A stretch of 64,000 bases of DNA from Gordonia spumicola (GCF_009932475.1 NZ_BJOV01000005.1:62001-126000); one strand, 5' to 3'. Positions 19,226-28,749 are shown, counted from the stretch's first letter. Numbers and translations: made by a program. Notes: generated from the letters alone by a model not told the origin.

Positions 19226-19573
19226 TCAGGTGTGGGTGCGGACGCGCTCGGGCGGCGCGCCGTGAGGGAGCTCGGGTCCGACGGCCAGGACGCTGCCGGG
19301 AGTGCGGCCCTTGCCCCAGCCGAGTTTCGCGCGGTAGCTGCCGACGAGGTCGTCGACGTCGCGCACCTCCGAATCCGGCAGCGGGCTCGACGACGGGCTG
19401 ACGTAGAGGGCGTCGGTGGGGCAGTACGCTTCGCACATGAAGCACGTCTGGCAGTCGGACTGGCGGGCGATCACCGGCACGCCCGACTCGGTGGAGTCGA
19501 AGACGTTGGTGGGGCACGCGGCGACGCACTTGTCGCACCCGATGCAGGCGTCGGCGATGACGAGTTCGATCAT
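19226..19573 (-). CDS. 2[4Fe-4S] ferredoxin subunit (AprB/FixX-like)
   Basis: A 115-residue protein with two complete four-cysteine clusters: CIGCDKCVAACP (residues 10-21) and CQTCFMCEAYCP (about 42-53). The rest is a hydrophilic tail that includes DDLVGSYRAKLGWGKG. It overlaps the flavoprotein stop by ATGA, so it is very probably the electron-transfer partner of that flavoprotein, in the manner of AprA/AprB. No signal peptide. Confidence 0.88.
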   Translation of the reverse strand: MIELVIADACIGCDKCVAACPTNVFDSTESGVPVIARQSDCQTCFMCEAYCPTDALYVSPSSSPLPDSEVRDVDDLVGSYRAKLGWGKGRTPGSVLAVGPELPHGAPPERVRTHT

Positions 19574-21180
19574 GCGACCACCTGATCCGCGCCTGCCCAC
19601 GGGTCGCGGGACGCGGTCGGCAGGACCGGCGCCGCGCGGACCGCGACGTCCGACAGTCCGCTCGACAGCAGGTGGGAGTGCTGGGCCGGGTCGATGGACG
19701 GGAAGTCGTCGCGTTTGCTCATGCCGCGCGACTCGGTCCGCGCCAACGCCGACGTGTAGATGAGCCTGCCGACGGCGGTGATCGCCGCGGCTTCGCGCGC
19801 CCGCAGGCGCCCGCCGACGTCGGACGCCCCGAAGTCGGATGCGGTGAGCTGCGACCACACGTCCTCCAGGCCGCTCAACGCCGCGGTCAGGCGGTCGCCG
19901 CTGCGCAGGAAGTTCTTCTCGAACGGCACCAGTTCGTCCTGCGCGGCGCGCACGACGTCGGCAGGCGTCAGCGCGTCGCTGTGGCCGAGGCCGACGCGGC
20001 CCGCCCCGGAGAGTCGGTCGGCGTCGGGACGGCCCGCGGAGAGGGCGTCGTCGGCGGCTCCGGTGCCGGCGAAGACGCCGGACGACATGGCCCACGCGGC
20101 GTTGTGGCTGCCGCCGCCGGTGAACCCGCCGCAGATGCGTTCGCGGGTGGCGGCGTCGCCCGCCGCGTACAGGCCGTCGACGCCGGTCCAGCAGCGGTCG
20201 TCCACCAGATTGATGCCGCCGGTCCCGCGGACGGTGCCCTCGGCGAGCAGGTCGATCTCGAAGCGCTGGGTGAACGGGTCGATGCCGCGGCGGTCGAACT
20301 GGAGGAAGAAGTTCGGCTGACCGCGTCGCATCTGCGCGGCGACGACGTCGTCGGCCCGGTCGAGCTGCGCGTACACCTTCTCGTGCAGGAGCGTCTGCGC
20401 GATCACCGACCGGCCCTTCGTCGAGCCCGCACCGTCGATCTCGCGTCCGTCCGCGTGGTAGAACGACGCGTACTGGTAGTAGGCGGTCTTGGTGATCGTC
20501 GCGCCCTTGGGGACGATGCCGTACGCGTTGCCGAACTCCATGCCCGAGAATTCGGCGCCCACTTCGGCGGCCATCAGCGCGCCGTCGCCGGTGTCGACGT
20601 TGGTGCCGAGCGCCCGCGACAGGAAGGCGCAGCCGCCGGTCGCGAGGACCGTCGTCGCAGCGGTGATCCGGTAGTCGCGCCCCTCCTGACGTTGGCGTCC
20701 GGCGGCACCGGACACGCGCCCGTCGGCGTCGACGAGCAGTTCCAGGGCCGGGGAGTGGTCGAGGATCGTGACGCCGCGCCGCTGGATCCAGGCGCGCATG
20801 CGGCGCATGTACTCGGGGCCCTGCACTCCGGTGCGGACCTCGCGGCCGGCGTCGTCGAGCGGGAACGGGTAGCGGCCCTCGGTGGAGAGCCGCGCCATGT
20901 TCGCGTAGGTCTGGTCGAGGACGCGGTCCATCCAGTCGTGGTCGGCGAGGTTGCCGCCGAGCTTCTCGCGGCTGGCCTTCGCGGCGGCGCGGGCTTCGGG
21001 GTCGGGCGAGACGTACCAGACGCCGGTGCCCGACGGGGCCGTCGCGCCGGACGTTCCGCAGTAGCCCTTGTCGATGAGGACGACGTCGGCGCCGCGATCG
21101 CGGGCCGCGATGGCCGCCCAGGTGGCGGCCGGTCCGCCGCCGACGACGAGGACGTCGGTGGACAGGTTGAGGGTGGTCAT
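19570..21180 (-). CDS. FAD-dependent oxidoreductase (fumarate reductase/AprA-like flavoprotein)
   Basis: A 536-residue flavoprotein of the succinate dehydrogenase/fumarate reductase/adenylylsulfate reductase alpha family. FAD-binding features are DVLVVGGGPAATWAAIAARD (residues 9-28), IDKGYCGTSGATAPSG, TTVLATGGCAF and LYAAGDAATRERICGGFTGGG near the C-terminal half. It probably oxidises or reduces a compound brought in by the transporter; the substrate cannot be read. The start is ATG at 21180, overlapping the ATPase gene by four bases; a much longer in-frame ORF running into the ATPase region is an artefact. Coupled to ATPase upstream and ferredoxin downstream. Confidence 0.85.
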   Translation of the reverse strand: MTTLNLSTDVLVVGGGPAATWAAIAARDRGADVVLIDKGYCGTSGATAPSGTGVWYVSPDPEARAAAKASREKLGGNLADHDWMDRVLDQTYANMARLSTEGRYPFPLDDAGREVRTGVQGPEYMRRMRAWIQRRGVTILDHSPALELLVDADGRVSGAAGRQRQEGRDYRITAATTVLATGGCAFLSRALGTNVDTGDGALMAAEVGAEFSGMEFGNAYGIVPKGATITKTAYYQYASFYHADGREIDGAGSTKGRSVIAQTLLHEKVYAQLDRADDVVAAQMRRGQPNFFLQFDRRGIDPFTQRFEIDLLAEGTVRGTGGINLVDDRCWTGVDGLYAAGDAATRERICGGFTGGGSHNAAWAMSSGVFAGTGAADDALSAGRPDADRLSGAGRVGLGHSDALTPADVVRAAQDELVPFEKNFLRSGDRLTAALSGLEDVWSQLTASDFGASDVGGRLRAREAAAITAVGRLIYTSALARTESRGMSKRDDFPSIDPAQHSHLLSSGLSDVAVRAAPVLPTASRDPWAGADQVVA

Positions 21181-21935
21181 TCCGAGCCTTCCGATTCGGG
21201 AGTGGGGGAGGTGACGTCGACGCCGAGCGCGGCGAGGAGTCGACGTCGGATCGCGACGAAGTCGGGGGCGGTGACGTCGCGGGGTCGAGGGAGGTCGATG
21301 GTGATCTGTTCGGCGATGGAACCGTCGCGGATGACGAGCGCCCGGTCGGCGAGCAGGACGGCCTCTTCGACGTCGTGGGTGACGAGCAGGGTGGTCGGCC
21401 GGTGCCGCTGCCACAGGGTCTCGACGAGCTTCTGCGCGTTGATCCTCGTCAGCGCGTCGAGGGCGCCGAACGGTTCGTCGAGCAGGAGCAGGTCGGGTTC
21501 GCGGACGAGTGCCCTGGCGAGGGCGACCCGCTGCGACTCGCCACCGGAGAGAGTGCGCGGCCAGGCGTCGGCCTTGTCGGCCAGGCCCACCTCGGTCAAT
21601 GCCCGCAGCGCGCGGTCCTTCGGGGCGTCGTCGCGGACACCTAGGGCGACGTTCCGCCAGACCGGCAGCCACGGGAGCACGCGGTGTTCCTGGAACGCGA
21701 CGGCCAGCGACTCCGGTGCGGTGAGGTATCCGCTGTAGTCGTCGTCGAGGCCGCCGAGCGCACGCAGCAGGGTCGACTTCCCCGAGCCGCTGGCGCCGAG
21801 CAATGCGGTGAAACCGCCTGGCTCGATGTCGAACGTGACGCCGCGGAGGACTCGTCGCCCGTCGAACTCGCGACCGAAGTCGAGCACGTGGACACCGCGT
21901 CCTGCCAAGTCGGCGGGGTGATCGGTGACGGTCAT
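21177..21935 (-). CDS. ABC transporter ATPase (SsuB/TauB-like)
   Basis: A 252-residue ABC ATPase. Walker A GASGSGKSTLLRALGGL (about residues 42-58), Q-loop FQEHRVLPWLPVWRN with the LPW pattern typical of SsuB/TauB, signature LSGGESQRVALARAL, Walker B LLLLDEPFGALDALTR and H-loop LVTHDVEEAVLLADR. It drives the permease encoded just upstream. ATG at 21935 overlaps the permease stop. Confidence 0.9.
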   Translation of the reverse strand: MTVTDHPADLAGRGVHVLDFGREFDGRRVLRGVTFDIEPGGFTALLGASGSGKSTLLRALGGLDDDYSGYLTAPESLAVAFQEHRVLPWLPVWRNVALGVRDDAPKDRALRALTEVGLADKADAWPRTLSGGESQRVALARALVREPDLLLLDEPFGALDALTRINAQKLVETLWQRHRPTTLLVTHDVEEAVLLADRALVIRDGSIAEQITIDLPRPRDVTAPDFVAIRRRLLAALGVDVTSPTPESEGSE

Positions 21936-22813
21936 CGGCCCTCGAATCCGTTGCGCCAGCGCAGGGACCGCTTCTCGGCGAGGCGGACGGCGGCATCGGT
22001 GATCAGGCCGAGGATCGCGTAGATGACCAGGACGAGGAAGATCTGGTCGACGCGCAGGTACTCCTTCGCGTCGTTCATCAGGAAGCCGAGTCCGACGGTG
22101 GTCGCCTGCATCTCGGCCACCACCAGCACCATCCAGCCGATGCCGAGCGCTTGGCGCAGTCCGACGAACGTCTGCGGCAGCGCGCCCGGGAACAGCACGA
22201 AGCGGATCGACTCCCAGCGGGTGAGTTTGAGGGTCTCCGCGGCTTCGACGAGTTTGCGGTCGACACTGCGGACGCCCGCGAACACGTTGATGTACATCGG
22301 GAAGATCGGTGCGACGGCGATCAGGATGATCTTGAACTCGTCGCCGATTCCGAACCAGATGATGAACACCGGAACCAGGGCCACCGTCGGCATCATGCGC
22401 AAGACCTGAACAGGGGCGTTGACCAGGTCTTCGCCGATCTGGAACAGACCGGCGAACAGGCCGAGGACGGCGCCTATGCCGATGCCGATCGCCAGTCCGA
22501 TCGCCACGCGCTGCGTCGACGCCGCGAAGTGCTGCCAGATCTCGCCGGTCCGCACGAGCGCCCATCCGGCGTCGAGCACTTCGGTGGGCGACGGCGTCGT
22601 CGGGCCGAGCCACGACCGCGCGCCGAGCTGCCAGATCAGCAGGATCAGGATCAGGCCCGCGGACCGACGGAGGCGAGTGACCGCCTGCTTGGTCGCGGTG
22701 CTCCGAAGTCGGGTGCGAAGGGACTGTCGTGGGGGCGCCGTCGTGGTCTCGGCGAGCGGGGGAGGACCGCCCGACGCGACCTGCGTCCGATCGTGATCGA
22801 GTTGAATGACCAT
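21932..22813 (-). CDS. ABC transporter permease (SsuC/TauC-like)
   Basis: A 293-residue inner-membrane permease with about six helices (for example AGLILILLIWQLGARSW, VALVPVFIIWFGIGDEFKIILIA). The coupling EAA-like loop is VEAAETLKLTRWESIRFVLFPGALPQTFVGLR (about residues 190-222). It resembles SsuC/TauC of sulfonate and nitrate importers. First gene of the operon permease-ATPase-flavoprotein-ferredoxin-binding protein. The 144-bp gap upstream separates it from a small membrane protein gene on the same strand and should hold the operon promoter. Confidence 0.9.
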   Translation of the reverse strand: MVIQLDHDRTQVASGGPPPLAETTTAPPRQSLRTRLRSTATKQAVTRLRRSAGLILILLIWQLGARSWLGPTTPSPTEVLDAGWALVRTGEIWQHFAASTQRVAIGLAIGIGIGAVLGLFAGLFQIGEDLVNAPVQVLRMMPTVALVPVFIIWFGIGDEFKIILIAVAPIFPMYINVFAGVRSVDRKLVEAAETLKLTRWESIRFVLFPGALPQTFVGLRQALGIGWMVLVVAEMQATTVGLGFLMNDAKEYLRVDQIFLVLVIYAILGLITDAAVRLAEKRSLRWRNGFEGR

Positions 22814-22957
22814 GTGCTGCTTCCAATTCCGGGGCTGTGTAGCGAGAGACGTTAAGTCCCTCGCGCCGGCGTCGGGAGCCTTGGAAGCAGCGTGAGTCGA
22901 AGTCGGGTAGATCGGTTCAGAAGACCCGAATTGCGTTCACCATGAGCGGATTGGGTG

Positions 22958-23167
22958 CTACTCGAGGTCGGTGAACTGCGCGAGGAACGCCGCTCGGCGC
23001 TTGTCGATCGACCGTTCGCGCAGACTGATCAGCAGGTTCACGGTCTGCAGTGCGATGCAGACACCGAGCAGGACCTTGAACGCGATCGACGCCTCCGTCA
23101 GGAATGCGCCGAGGAACAGCGCCAGATTGATGCCGAGGAGGACGCCGCTCGTCGTTGTTCGATTCAT
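22958..23167 (-). CDS. Small two-helix membrane protein
   Basis: A 69-residue protein with two membrane segments ([17 protein letters not shown] and [18 protein letters not shown]) and a charged tail [18 protein letters not shown]. Function unknown. ATG at 23167 is chosen; the open frame goes on upstream into the antisense of a kinase gene and is not coding there. It is similar in size and design to the small membrane protein at 30317-30502 (tail of basic residues), but I cannot show homology. Confidence 0.6.
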   Translation of the reverse strand: MNRTTTSGVLLGINLALFLGAFLTEASIAFKVLLGVCIALQTVNLLISLRERSIDKRRAAFLAQFTDLE

Positions 23168-23288
23168 GTCAGGCAGCAGATCACGGCAGTACGACCTCTC
23201 CGCTCGGCGGAAACGGTTGTGTCGTCCGTTCGTAGTCATGCCGCTGGGCGGGTCGCGGTGTCGCGTGCGGCACTGGGAGACTCGACTG

Positions 23289-24637
23289 GTGGAGTTCACG
23301 GAGTTCGCCGGATACCGCGTCATTCGCCGGCTCGGCGCGGGTGGGATGGGCCAGGTGTTCCTGGTGGAGCATCCGCGGTTGCCGCGCCAGGACGCGCTGA
23401 AGCTGCTGGACGCCGGGGTGTCGCGGATTTCGCCGCCCGATTCCGGCGCGAGGCCGACCTGCTCGCGCAGTTGAGCCACCCGAACATCGTCACGCTGTTC
23501 GACCGCGGCGAGGTGGACGACCAGCTGTGGATCACGATGGAGTACGTCGACGGCACCGACGCTGGCGCGCTGGTGAGCGACGGTCCGCTCGAGTGCGACC
23601 TGGCTCTCGATCTCGTCGGCGGGGCGGGTGCCGCGCTCGACTACGCCTGGCGCAAGCAGGGGATCACCCACCGTGACGTGAAGCCGACGAACATCCTCGT
23701 CGGCGTTGACGAGGGTCGGGTCGAGTCGGTGAAGCTCGCCGACTTCGGCATCGCGAAGGCAGTCGGCGAGGCGACGTCGTTGACGTCCACCGGCATGACC
23801 GTCGGGACGATGCAGTACGTGTCACCGGAGGCCATCGAGGGGCGGGACCTCGACAATCGCGCCGACGTCTACTCGCTCGGGTGCACCGCGTTTCACCTGC
23901 TGACCGGGCGGCCGCCGTTCGACGGTGGTTCGCTCACCGCACTCCTGTCCGCGCACCTCACCCAGGCCCCGCCGTCGGTCGGATCCGTCGCCCCGCATCT
24001 GCCCGCCGGGTTGGACGCGGTCTTCGCGATGGCCCTCGCCAAAGACCCTGTGAACAGGTTCGGTTCGTGCGGCGAGTTCGTCAGTGCCCTGCGTGGTGTG
24101 GTGGCGGGGCCGCCGTTCGCCCACACGGTGGCCGCGGTGCCGGTTGTGGCAGAACCCAAGCGATTCACCCGCGTCCTGGCGATCACCGCTGCCGTGCTCG
24201 CAGTGCTGCTGGTCGCCGGGATAGGAGCCGGGGTGTACCTGCTCCGTGACGACGACAAGGCTGCGCCGGTGGCGGTGAGCACGTCGACGGCGACCGTGGT
24301 CCCGACGGTCACGATTACGTCGACCCCGACGGAGACGACCGTCACGCCCGTGGAGACGTACACGCCGGAGGAGACCGTCGATCTGACGACTGCCGCTCCC
24401 GAGCCGTATGAGGGGATGCCGTGCAACTACTCCGAGTTCGGGCAGGAGAACGCGTCCGGCACGCTGTACTGCAGTGCGATGGACGGCGCTTGGCGCGACA
24501 AGACTCACCAGAGCCGACCCGCGGTCGAACAAGGCTCCGCGTGCTCGGAGCCGGGTGCACGTGCGCGAGTCGCTGGCACTGACGGACTCGCGACGTGCAG
24601 CGCTGACTCGTCGGGCGGGTACTCCTGGCAGTTCTGA
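23289..24637 (+). pseudogene. Receptor-like Ser/Thr protein kinase, frameshifted in the N-lobe
   Basis: From the GTG at 23289 the first 46 codons give the kinase start ([20 protein letters not shown], then ALKLLDAG). Near 23424-23432 the homology moves to another frame that continues [21 protein letters not shown] to the stop at 24637. That part has HRDVKPTNILV, DFGIAKA, the APE-like VSPEAIEG, one membrane helix (VLAITAAVLAVLLVAGIGAGVYLL, shown in two parts by hydrophobicity) and an external Cys-containing domain. The P-loop and catalytic loop are therefore in different frames. Either the gene is broken or two bases were lost in the assembly. Catalytic residues are otherwise intact. Confidence 0.8.
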
Positions 24638-24656
24638 CCTCGAGATTCGCCGCGGG

Positions 24657-26762
24657 TCAGCGCGTCGGCGCGGCCTCGAGGAACTCCGACCGCACATCGG
24701 CGAGTCGGCGCCCGTCGGCGACGGCCCAAAAGTACCAACCGTTGGTGGCGGTGTTCCGGAAGTGTCGACTCGCGCCCGACGGCGACGTGAAGAAATGGCC
24801 GTTGATCTCGAGGCCGCCGCGGGTCACGGTGGCCGTCGCGTCGGGGTGGTCGCGGTGCGTGGCGTGTAGGACGTCGCCTTCGGCGAGGAACGTCGCCTCG
24901 ACCAGATGCTTGACCATCACCCAGTCTTGGGCCTTGGTCTGCGGGTCCGCGACCTCGCCGACGTGACCGTCGGGCACCGGCCAGACGCGGAGGATCGCCG
25001 AGATCATCTCGTCGGTGCGCTGGTCGATGAGGTCCTCATTCCACTCGGACTCCTGCGTGAGTTCGATGAGTCGGCCGGTGAGCTTGATCGTGTTGTGTCG
25101 CAGGAGGGCATCTCGTTTGGCCGCCCATGCGCCATTCGACACTTTGCTGTTCAGAGACGTCGTCAGCAGGGTGAGATTGCCGAGCCGGTGCACGTGCTCT
25201 TGGCGGTCCGCCTCGTCGGCCTCGGCGACCGGCCAGGTGTCGCGCCACTTCTGGGGAAGGATGTGTTCGATCGGGAGTTTGGTGCGTTCGACTTGCGGCT
25301 GGCGAGTCTCGGAGCGCAGGTCGTTCTCAATCGCTTCGAGGATCGCCCGCAGTCGGGCGCGCGAGTATCGGCGGTACGCGAGTTCGGTGGTCAGTGCGGC
25401 GCGGACTTCGGCGTCGCCGGGCCAGTAGGTACTCGTCACCTTCAGACGGGCGAGGTGGTTGGTGACTCGGTGAACCAATTCGTCCACGGGGGTCGTCTGA
25501 TGGAGCCGGATGCTGTCGGCGACGACCCTGCCGAGGTCTGAGCTCGACAGGCGCAGCAGTTGTCGCCGCTGCACCCAGCTCTCGAAGGTACCGATCACGC
25601 CGTCGATGACGTCGCCCGGCAGCACGCGAATCGGGTCGTGCAGCCAGATCAGGACAGGTTTGAGGAGCTCGGAGGTGTTCGCGGCCATGCGGTACACAGC
25701 CATGCACGTCCGATCGAGCGAGCCCTCCACGTCGGCGGCCTTGGTGGTCCATGATTCGTACAGGTCGGCTTGCGTCTTGATGATCGGCAGGAGGTCGACG
25801 ACGCGCATCGCCGGGTCGTGCTCGACGTATGCCTTGAACCGGGTGAACGTCGACTGCGGGCTCACGTCTTCCCCCAAGCGCGCCGACAGCCACTGGTTGA
25901 GGAACAGCGAACTGCGGCTCACCAAGTACCGGCCGACGCTGACTTCCTTCGCCCAGAACCTGGTCTCGAACGGCCAGACGTCGTCGTAGGTCCGCTTAGC
26001 GTCGCCGCCCTCGGCTTCGATCCGCTGGAACACGAAGTTCCGGACCAGGTCGGCCGCGGTGAGCGGAGTACCGCGCGCATTGAGCGTCTCGAAGATCTCC
26101 TGGGAGTTCTCGGCCGCCGTCAGTTCGATCGTGACCAACTGCAGTTGCGCCTGCAGCACGGTCGCGAGTGCTTCGGCTCGGTCGATGAACGCGTCGGTGT
26201 CGGCGTCACCGAGCCATTGCGTCACCTCTGTCGTGAAGTAGCGGTGCGCTTTGACGATCTGCGAGTCCGGATCGGTGGCAGCGGCGTAGTCGACGGGTGG
26301 TTCCGCGTCCATCACGTCGTCGAACGCAGTGCGATCGGTGTTCAAGTGGCGCAGCTTGAGCCGGCTCTCCCCGTCGGGGACATAGTCCGCAGAGTTGTGC
26401 GTCAGCGACTCGAGGCGCCGTGCGAATCGATCGGTGCCGGGTCGCATGATGACAGCGCCGACCGAGTCCATCATGATCTGCAGAGTCGTCAGGCGTTGCT
26501 GGCCGTCGATGACGTTCCACGTGGGCATGGTGTCGATGCGGGCCTCGCTGGCCTGCAGAACGACGGCACCGAGGAAGTGCTGGATCTCCCGCGACGGGTC
26601 AGTGATGCGGAGTTCGGCAACGCGTCGCACGTCTTTCCACAGCGGCTCCCACTGTTCGTCCTCCTTCCACACGTACGCGCGCTGGAACAGCGGAATCACG
26701 AAGTGCTGAGGCTGATTGAACAATTGCTGAGGCGTGCGCTTGTGGGTCTCCACGATGGACAT
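24657..26762 (-). CDS. DUF262/DUF1524 (GmrSD-like) protein with C-terminal RAMA domain
   Basis: A 701-residue protein. The N-terminal DUF262 (ParB/Srx-like) domain has IPLFQRAYVW (about 23-32) and IDGQQRLTTL with DGQQR at 86-90. The C-terminal DUF1524 domain has the HNH-type EHILPQKW at 499-506 and HRLGNLTLL about 25 residues later. A further domain (about 618-690) with GLEINGHFFTSPSGASRHF and NGWYFWAV matches the RAMA pattern, a domain linked to recognition of modified DNA in restriction systems. DUF262-DUF1524 proteins include GmrSD and BrxU, which cut modified phage DNA. A type IV restriction role is therefore likely. It is a single gene flanking the CRISPR array. Confidence 0.8.
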   Translation of the reverse strand: MSIVETHKRTPQQLFNQPQHFVIPLFQRAYVWKEDEQWEPLWKDVRRVAELRITDPSREIQHFLGAVVLQASEARIDTMPTWNVIDGQQRLTTLQIMMDSVGAVIMRPGTDRFARRLESLTHNSADYVPDGESRLKLRHLNTDRTAFDDVMDAEPPVDYAAATDPDSQIVKAHRYFTTEVTQWLGDADTDAFIDRAEALATVLQAQLQLVTIELTAAENSQEIFETLNARGTPLTAADLVRNFVFQRIEAEGGDAKRTYDDVWPFETRFWAKEVSVGRYLVSRSSLFLNQWLSARLGEDVSPQSTFTRFKAYVEHDPAMRVVDLLPIIKTQADLYESWTTKAADVEGSLDRTCMAVYRMAANTSELLKPVLIWLHDPIRVLPGDVIDGVIGTFESWVQRRQLLRLSSSDLGRVVADSIRLHQTTPVDELVHRVTNHLARLKVTSTYWPGDAEVRAALTTELAYRRYSRARLRAILEAIENDLRSETRQPQVERTKLPIEHILPQKWRDTWPVAEADEADRQEHVHRLGNLTLLTTSLNSKVSNGAWAAKRDALLRHNTIKLTGRLIELTQESEWNEDLIDQRTDEMISAILRVWPVPDGHVGEVADPQTKAQDWVMVKHLVEATFLAEGDVLHATHRDHPDATATVTRGGLEINGHFFTSPSGASRHFRNTATNGWYFWAVADGRRLADVRSEFLEAAPTR

Positions 26763-26829
26763 GCTGCCACGAAGGTCGGACGGACGGTTGGTCCGAGCGC
26801 CCTCGCTATCGGGACTGCATCGACAATGG

Positions 26830-26911
26830 TGGTGGGAGTGGCAGGGATCGAACCTGCCATGCTTTCGCGCCGGATTTACAGTCCGGGTGACGCACCAGCG
26901 TCGTCACTCCC
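26830..26911 (-). tRNA. tRNA-Tyr (GTA anticodon)
   Basis: Read on the minus strand: acceptor stem GGGAGTG with CACTCCC (7 bp), anticodon stem CCGGA/TCCGG with loop CTGTAAA, giving GTA for tyrosine, a 12-base variable region containing GCGAAAGC, a T arm GCAGG-TTCGATC-CCTGC, and an encoded CCA after the discriminator A. The D arm is short (GACG, six-base loop CTGGTG, CGTC). It lies between the RAMA protein gene and the CRISPR array. Confidence 0.85.
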
Positions 26912-27133
26912 TAAACGAGTTGATTGCGGCGACGTTCCGCTCGCTCGGTCGGCCTAGTGGTTCACCTCCAGAACGGAAGTGTGAAGGCCGTCGTGGACTA
27001 GGTTAGGAGACCCGCATATTGGTCTCAATGGGTTTTACGGGTGAGTTCCGACCGCGACACCCCGACTGCGGCCTCGCTGGCGGCAGGTTTTCGCCCTGCG
27101 ACGGCCGGTGCCGGACGACTAGTCCCAGGTAGA

Positions 27134-28749
27134 GGGGTCATCCCCGCTCGCGCGGGGAGCACACGGGCGCAAATGGCGAGGGTACGCCGGGTGTGGGACC
27201 ATCCCCGCTCGCGCGGGGAGCACATGTCGATCCGGTCTCAGCTTCTTAGCCACCGGGGACCATCCCCGCTCGCGCGGGGAGCACTCGAAGTCGTCGGTGC
27301 AAGCCGTATAGCGGCTGGGGACCATCCCCGCTCGCGCGGGGAGCACGCAATCCCGATGAAGTACTGATGCTTCCCCGGCGGACCATCCCCGCTCGCGCGG
27401 GGAGCACCGGCCACCTCATTCGATGTCGATGCGGACGTGGGGACCATCCCCGCTCGCGCGGGGAGCACGTGGTGCTGGATGGCGGTTTGACCGGCCAGCA
27501 CGGACCATCCCCGCTCGCGCGGGGAGCACCGCAGGCGACGGCAGTCGGACACGGCGCAAGTGGGACCATCCCCGCTCGCGCGGGGAGCACAGCTGATGGG
27601 CGGTTGTGAGCCGGTCCGGTTCGGGACCATCCCCGCTCGCGCGGGGAGCACAACGGATTCATCGATACGAGACGGCAAGCGTGGGGACCATCCCCGCTCG
27701 CGCGGGGAGCACGCCTTCCACGACGTCGCCGTCGGCGCGAGCTTGGGACCATCCCCGCTCGCGCGGGGAGCACGTAGACGCCGCTAAGGCAGCTCTTCAG
27801 CCCGAGGGACCATCCCCGCTCGCGCGGGGAGCACGGGCCGAGTCGGGTCACGAACTCGGCGGACTTGGGACCATCCCCGCTCGCGCGGGGAGCACACGTC
27901 GTCGTGCTCAATGAATCGGTCGTCCGCGGGACCATCCCCGCTCGCGCGGGGAGCACCATTCGTGACACGCGTCAAGCGGTCAGTGGATGGGACCATCCCC
28001 GCTCGCGCGGGGAGCACGACGTCCTCGAGACGCGGGCCGTGGTCCGCGAGGGACCATCCCCGCTCGCGCGGGGAGCACTACGTCACCGTGCAGACCGAAT
28101 ACGGCACGGAGGGACCATCCCCGCTCGCGCGGGGAGCACCTCCTCGGGACGGGCGGAACGACGCTCGCAGCGGGACCATCCCCGCTCGCGCGGGGAGCAC
28201 CAGATCGTGGACCTGCAGGATTCGGCGCAGGAGGGACCATCCCCGCTCGCGCGGGGAGCACTCGCCGAGCCAGGCGTCGATCGCGGTGTCGTCGGGACCA
28301 TCCCCGCTCGCGCGGGGAGCACGTCGTCGACCCGGTGGTGTATCCGCCGGGCCAGGGACCATCCCCGCTCGCGCGGGGAGCACGCCCCGTCCCAGATGTA
28401 GAGCAGCCCGTCGGCGGGACCATCCCCGCTCGCGCGGGGAGCACCCCGCCCACGCGGCGAGCGCGCCAGGGCTGTCGGGACCATCCCCGCTCGCGCGGGG
28501 AGCACGTCGGCCGTCGCGGACGATGCGCCAGTCGCCGGGGACCATCCCCGCTCGCGCGGGGAGCACTTCGCGTCGCGACCCGACCCGTGGAACCCTGCGG
28601 GACCATCCCCGCTCGCGCGGGGAGCACGCAGTGAGAACGGTCGGCGCGGTCGGATACGTGGGACCATCCCCGCTCGCGCGGGGAGCACATGAGGACGGTG
28701 TCGACGTCGTCGTGGGCGGTGGGACCATCCCCGCTCGCGCGGGGAGCAC
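27134..28749 (-). CRISPR. Type I-E-like CRISPR array, 27 repeats and 26 spacers
   Basis: Twenty-seven 29-bp repeats with spacers mostly 32 bp (period 61; a few are 31-33). On the minus strand the repeat begins GTGCTCCCCGCG, has a CGCGAG loop between CCCC/GGGG arms and ends GGGGATGGTCCC, the form of type I-E repeats in Actinobacteria. The leftmost copy (27134-27162) has two changes and is the degenerate end, so the leader should be at the right (after 28749) and transcription runs on the minus strand. Two internal copies (ending 27407 and 27528) have G in place of the last C. No cas gene is present anywhere in the window. Confidence 0.97.

Noticed and set aside
19570..21996. An 808-residue reading of the flavoprotein gene
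   Set aside because: The first 272 residues are antisense-like sequence overlapping the ATPase gene in another frame; the real start is ATG at 21180.
23424..23432. Programmed frameshift in the kinase gene
   Set aside because: No slippery heptamer or strong downstream structure was found; an error or mutation is more likely.
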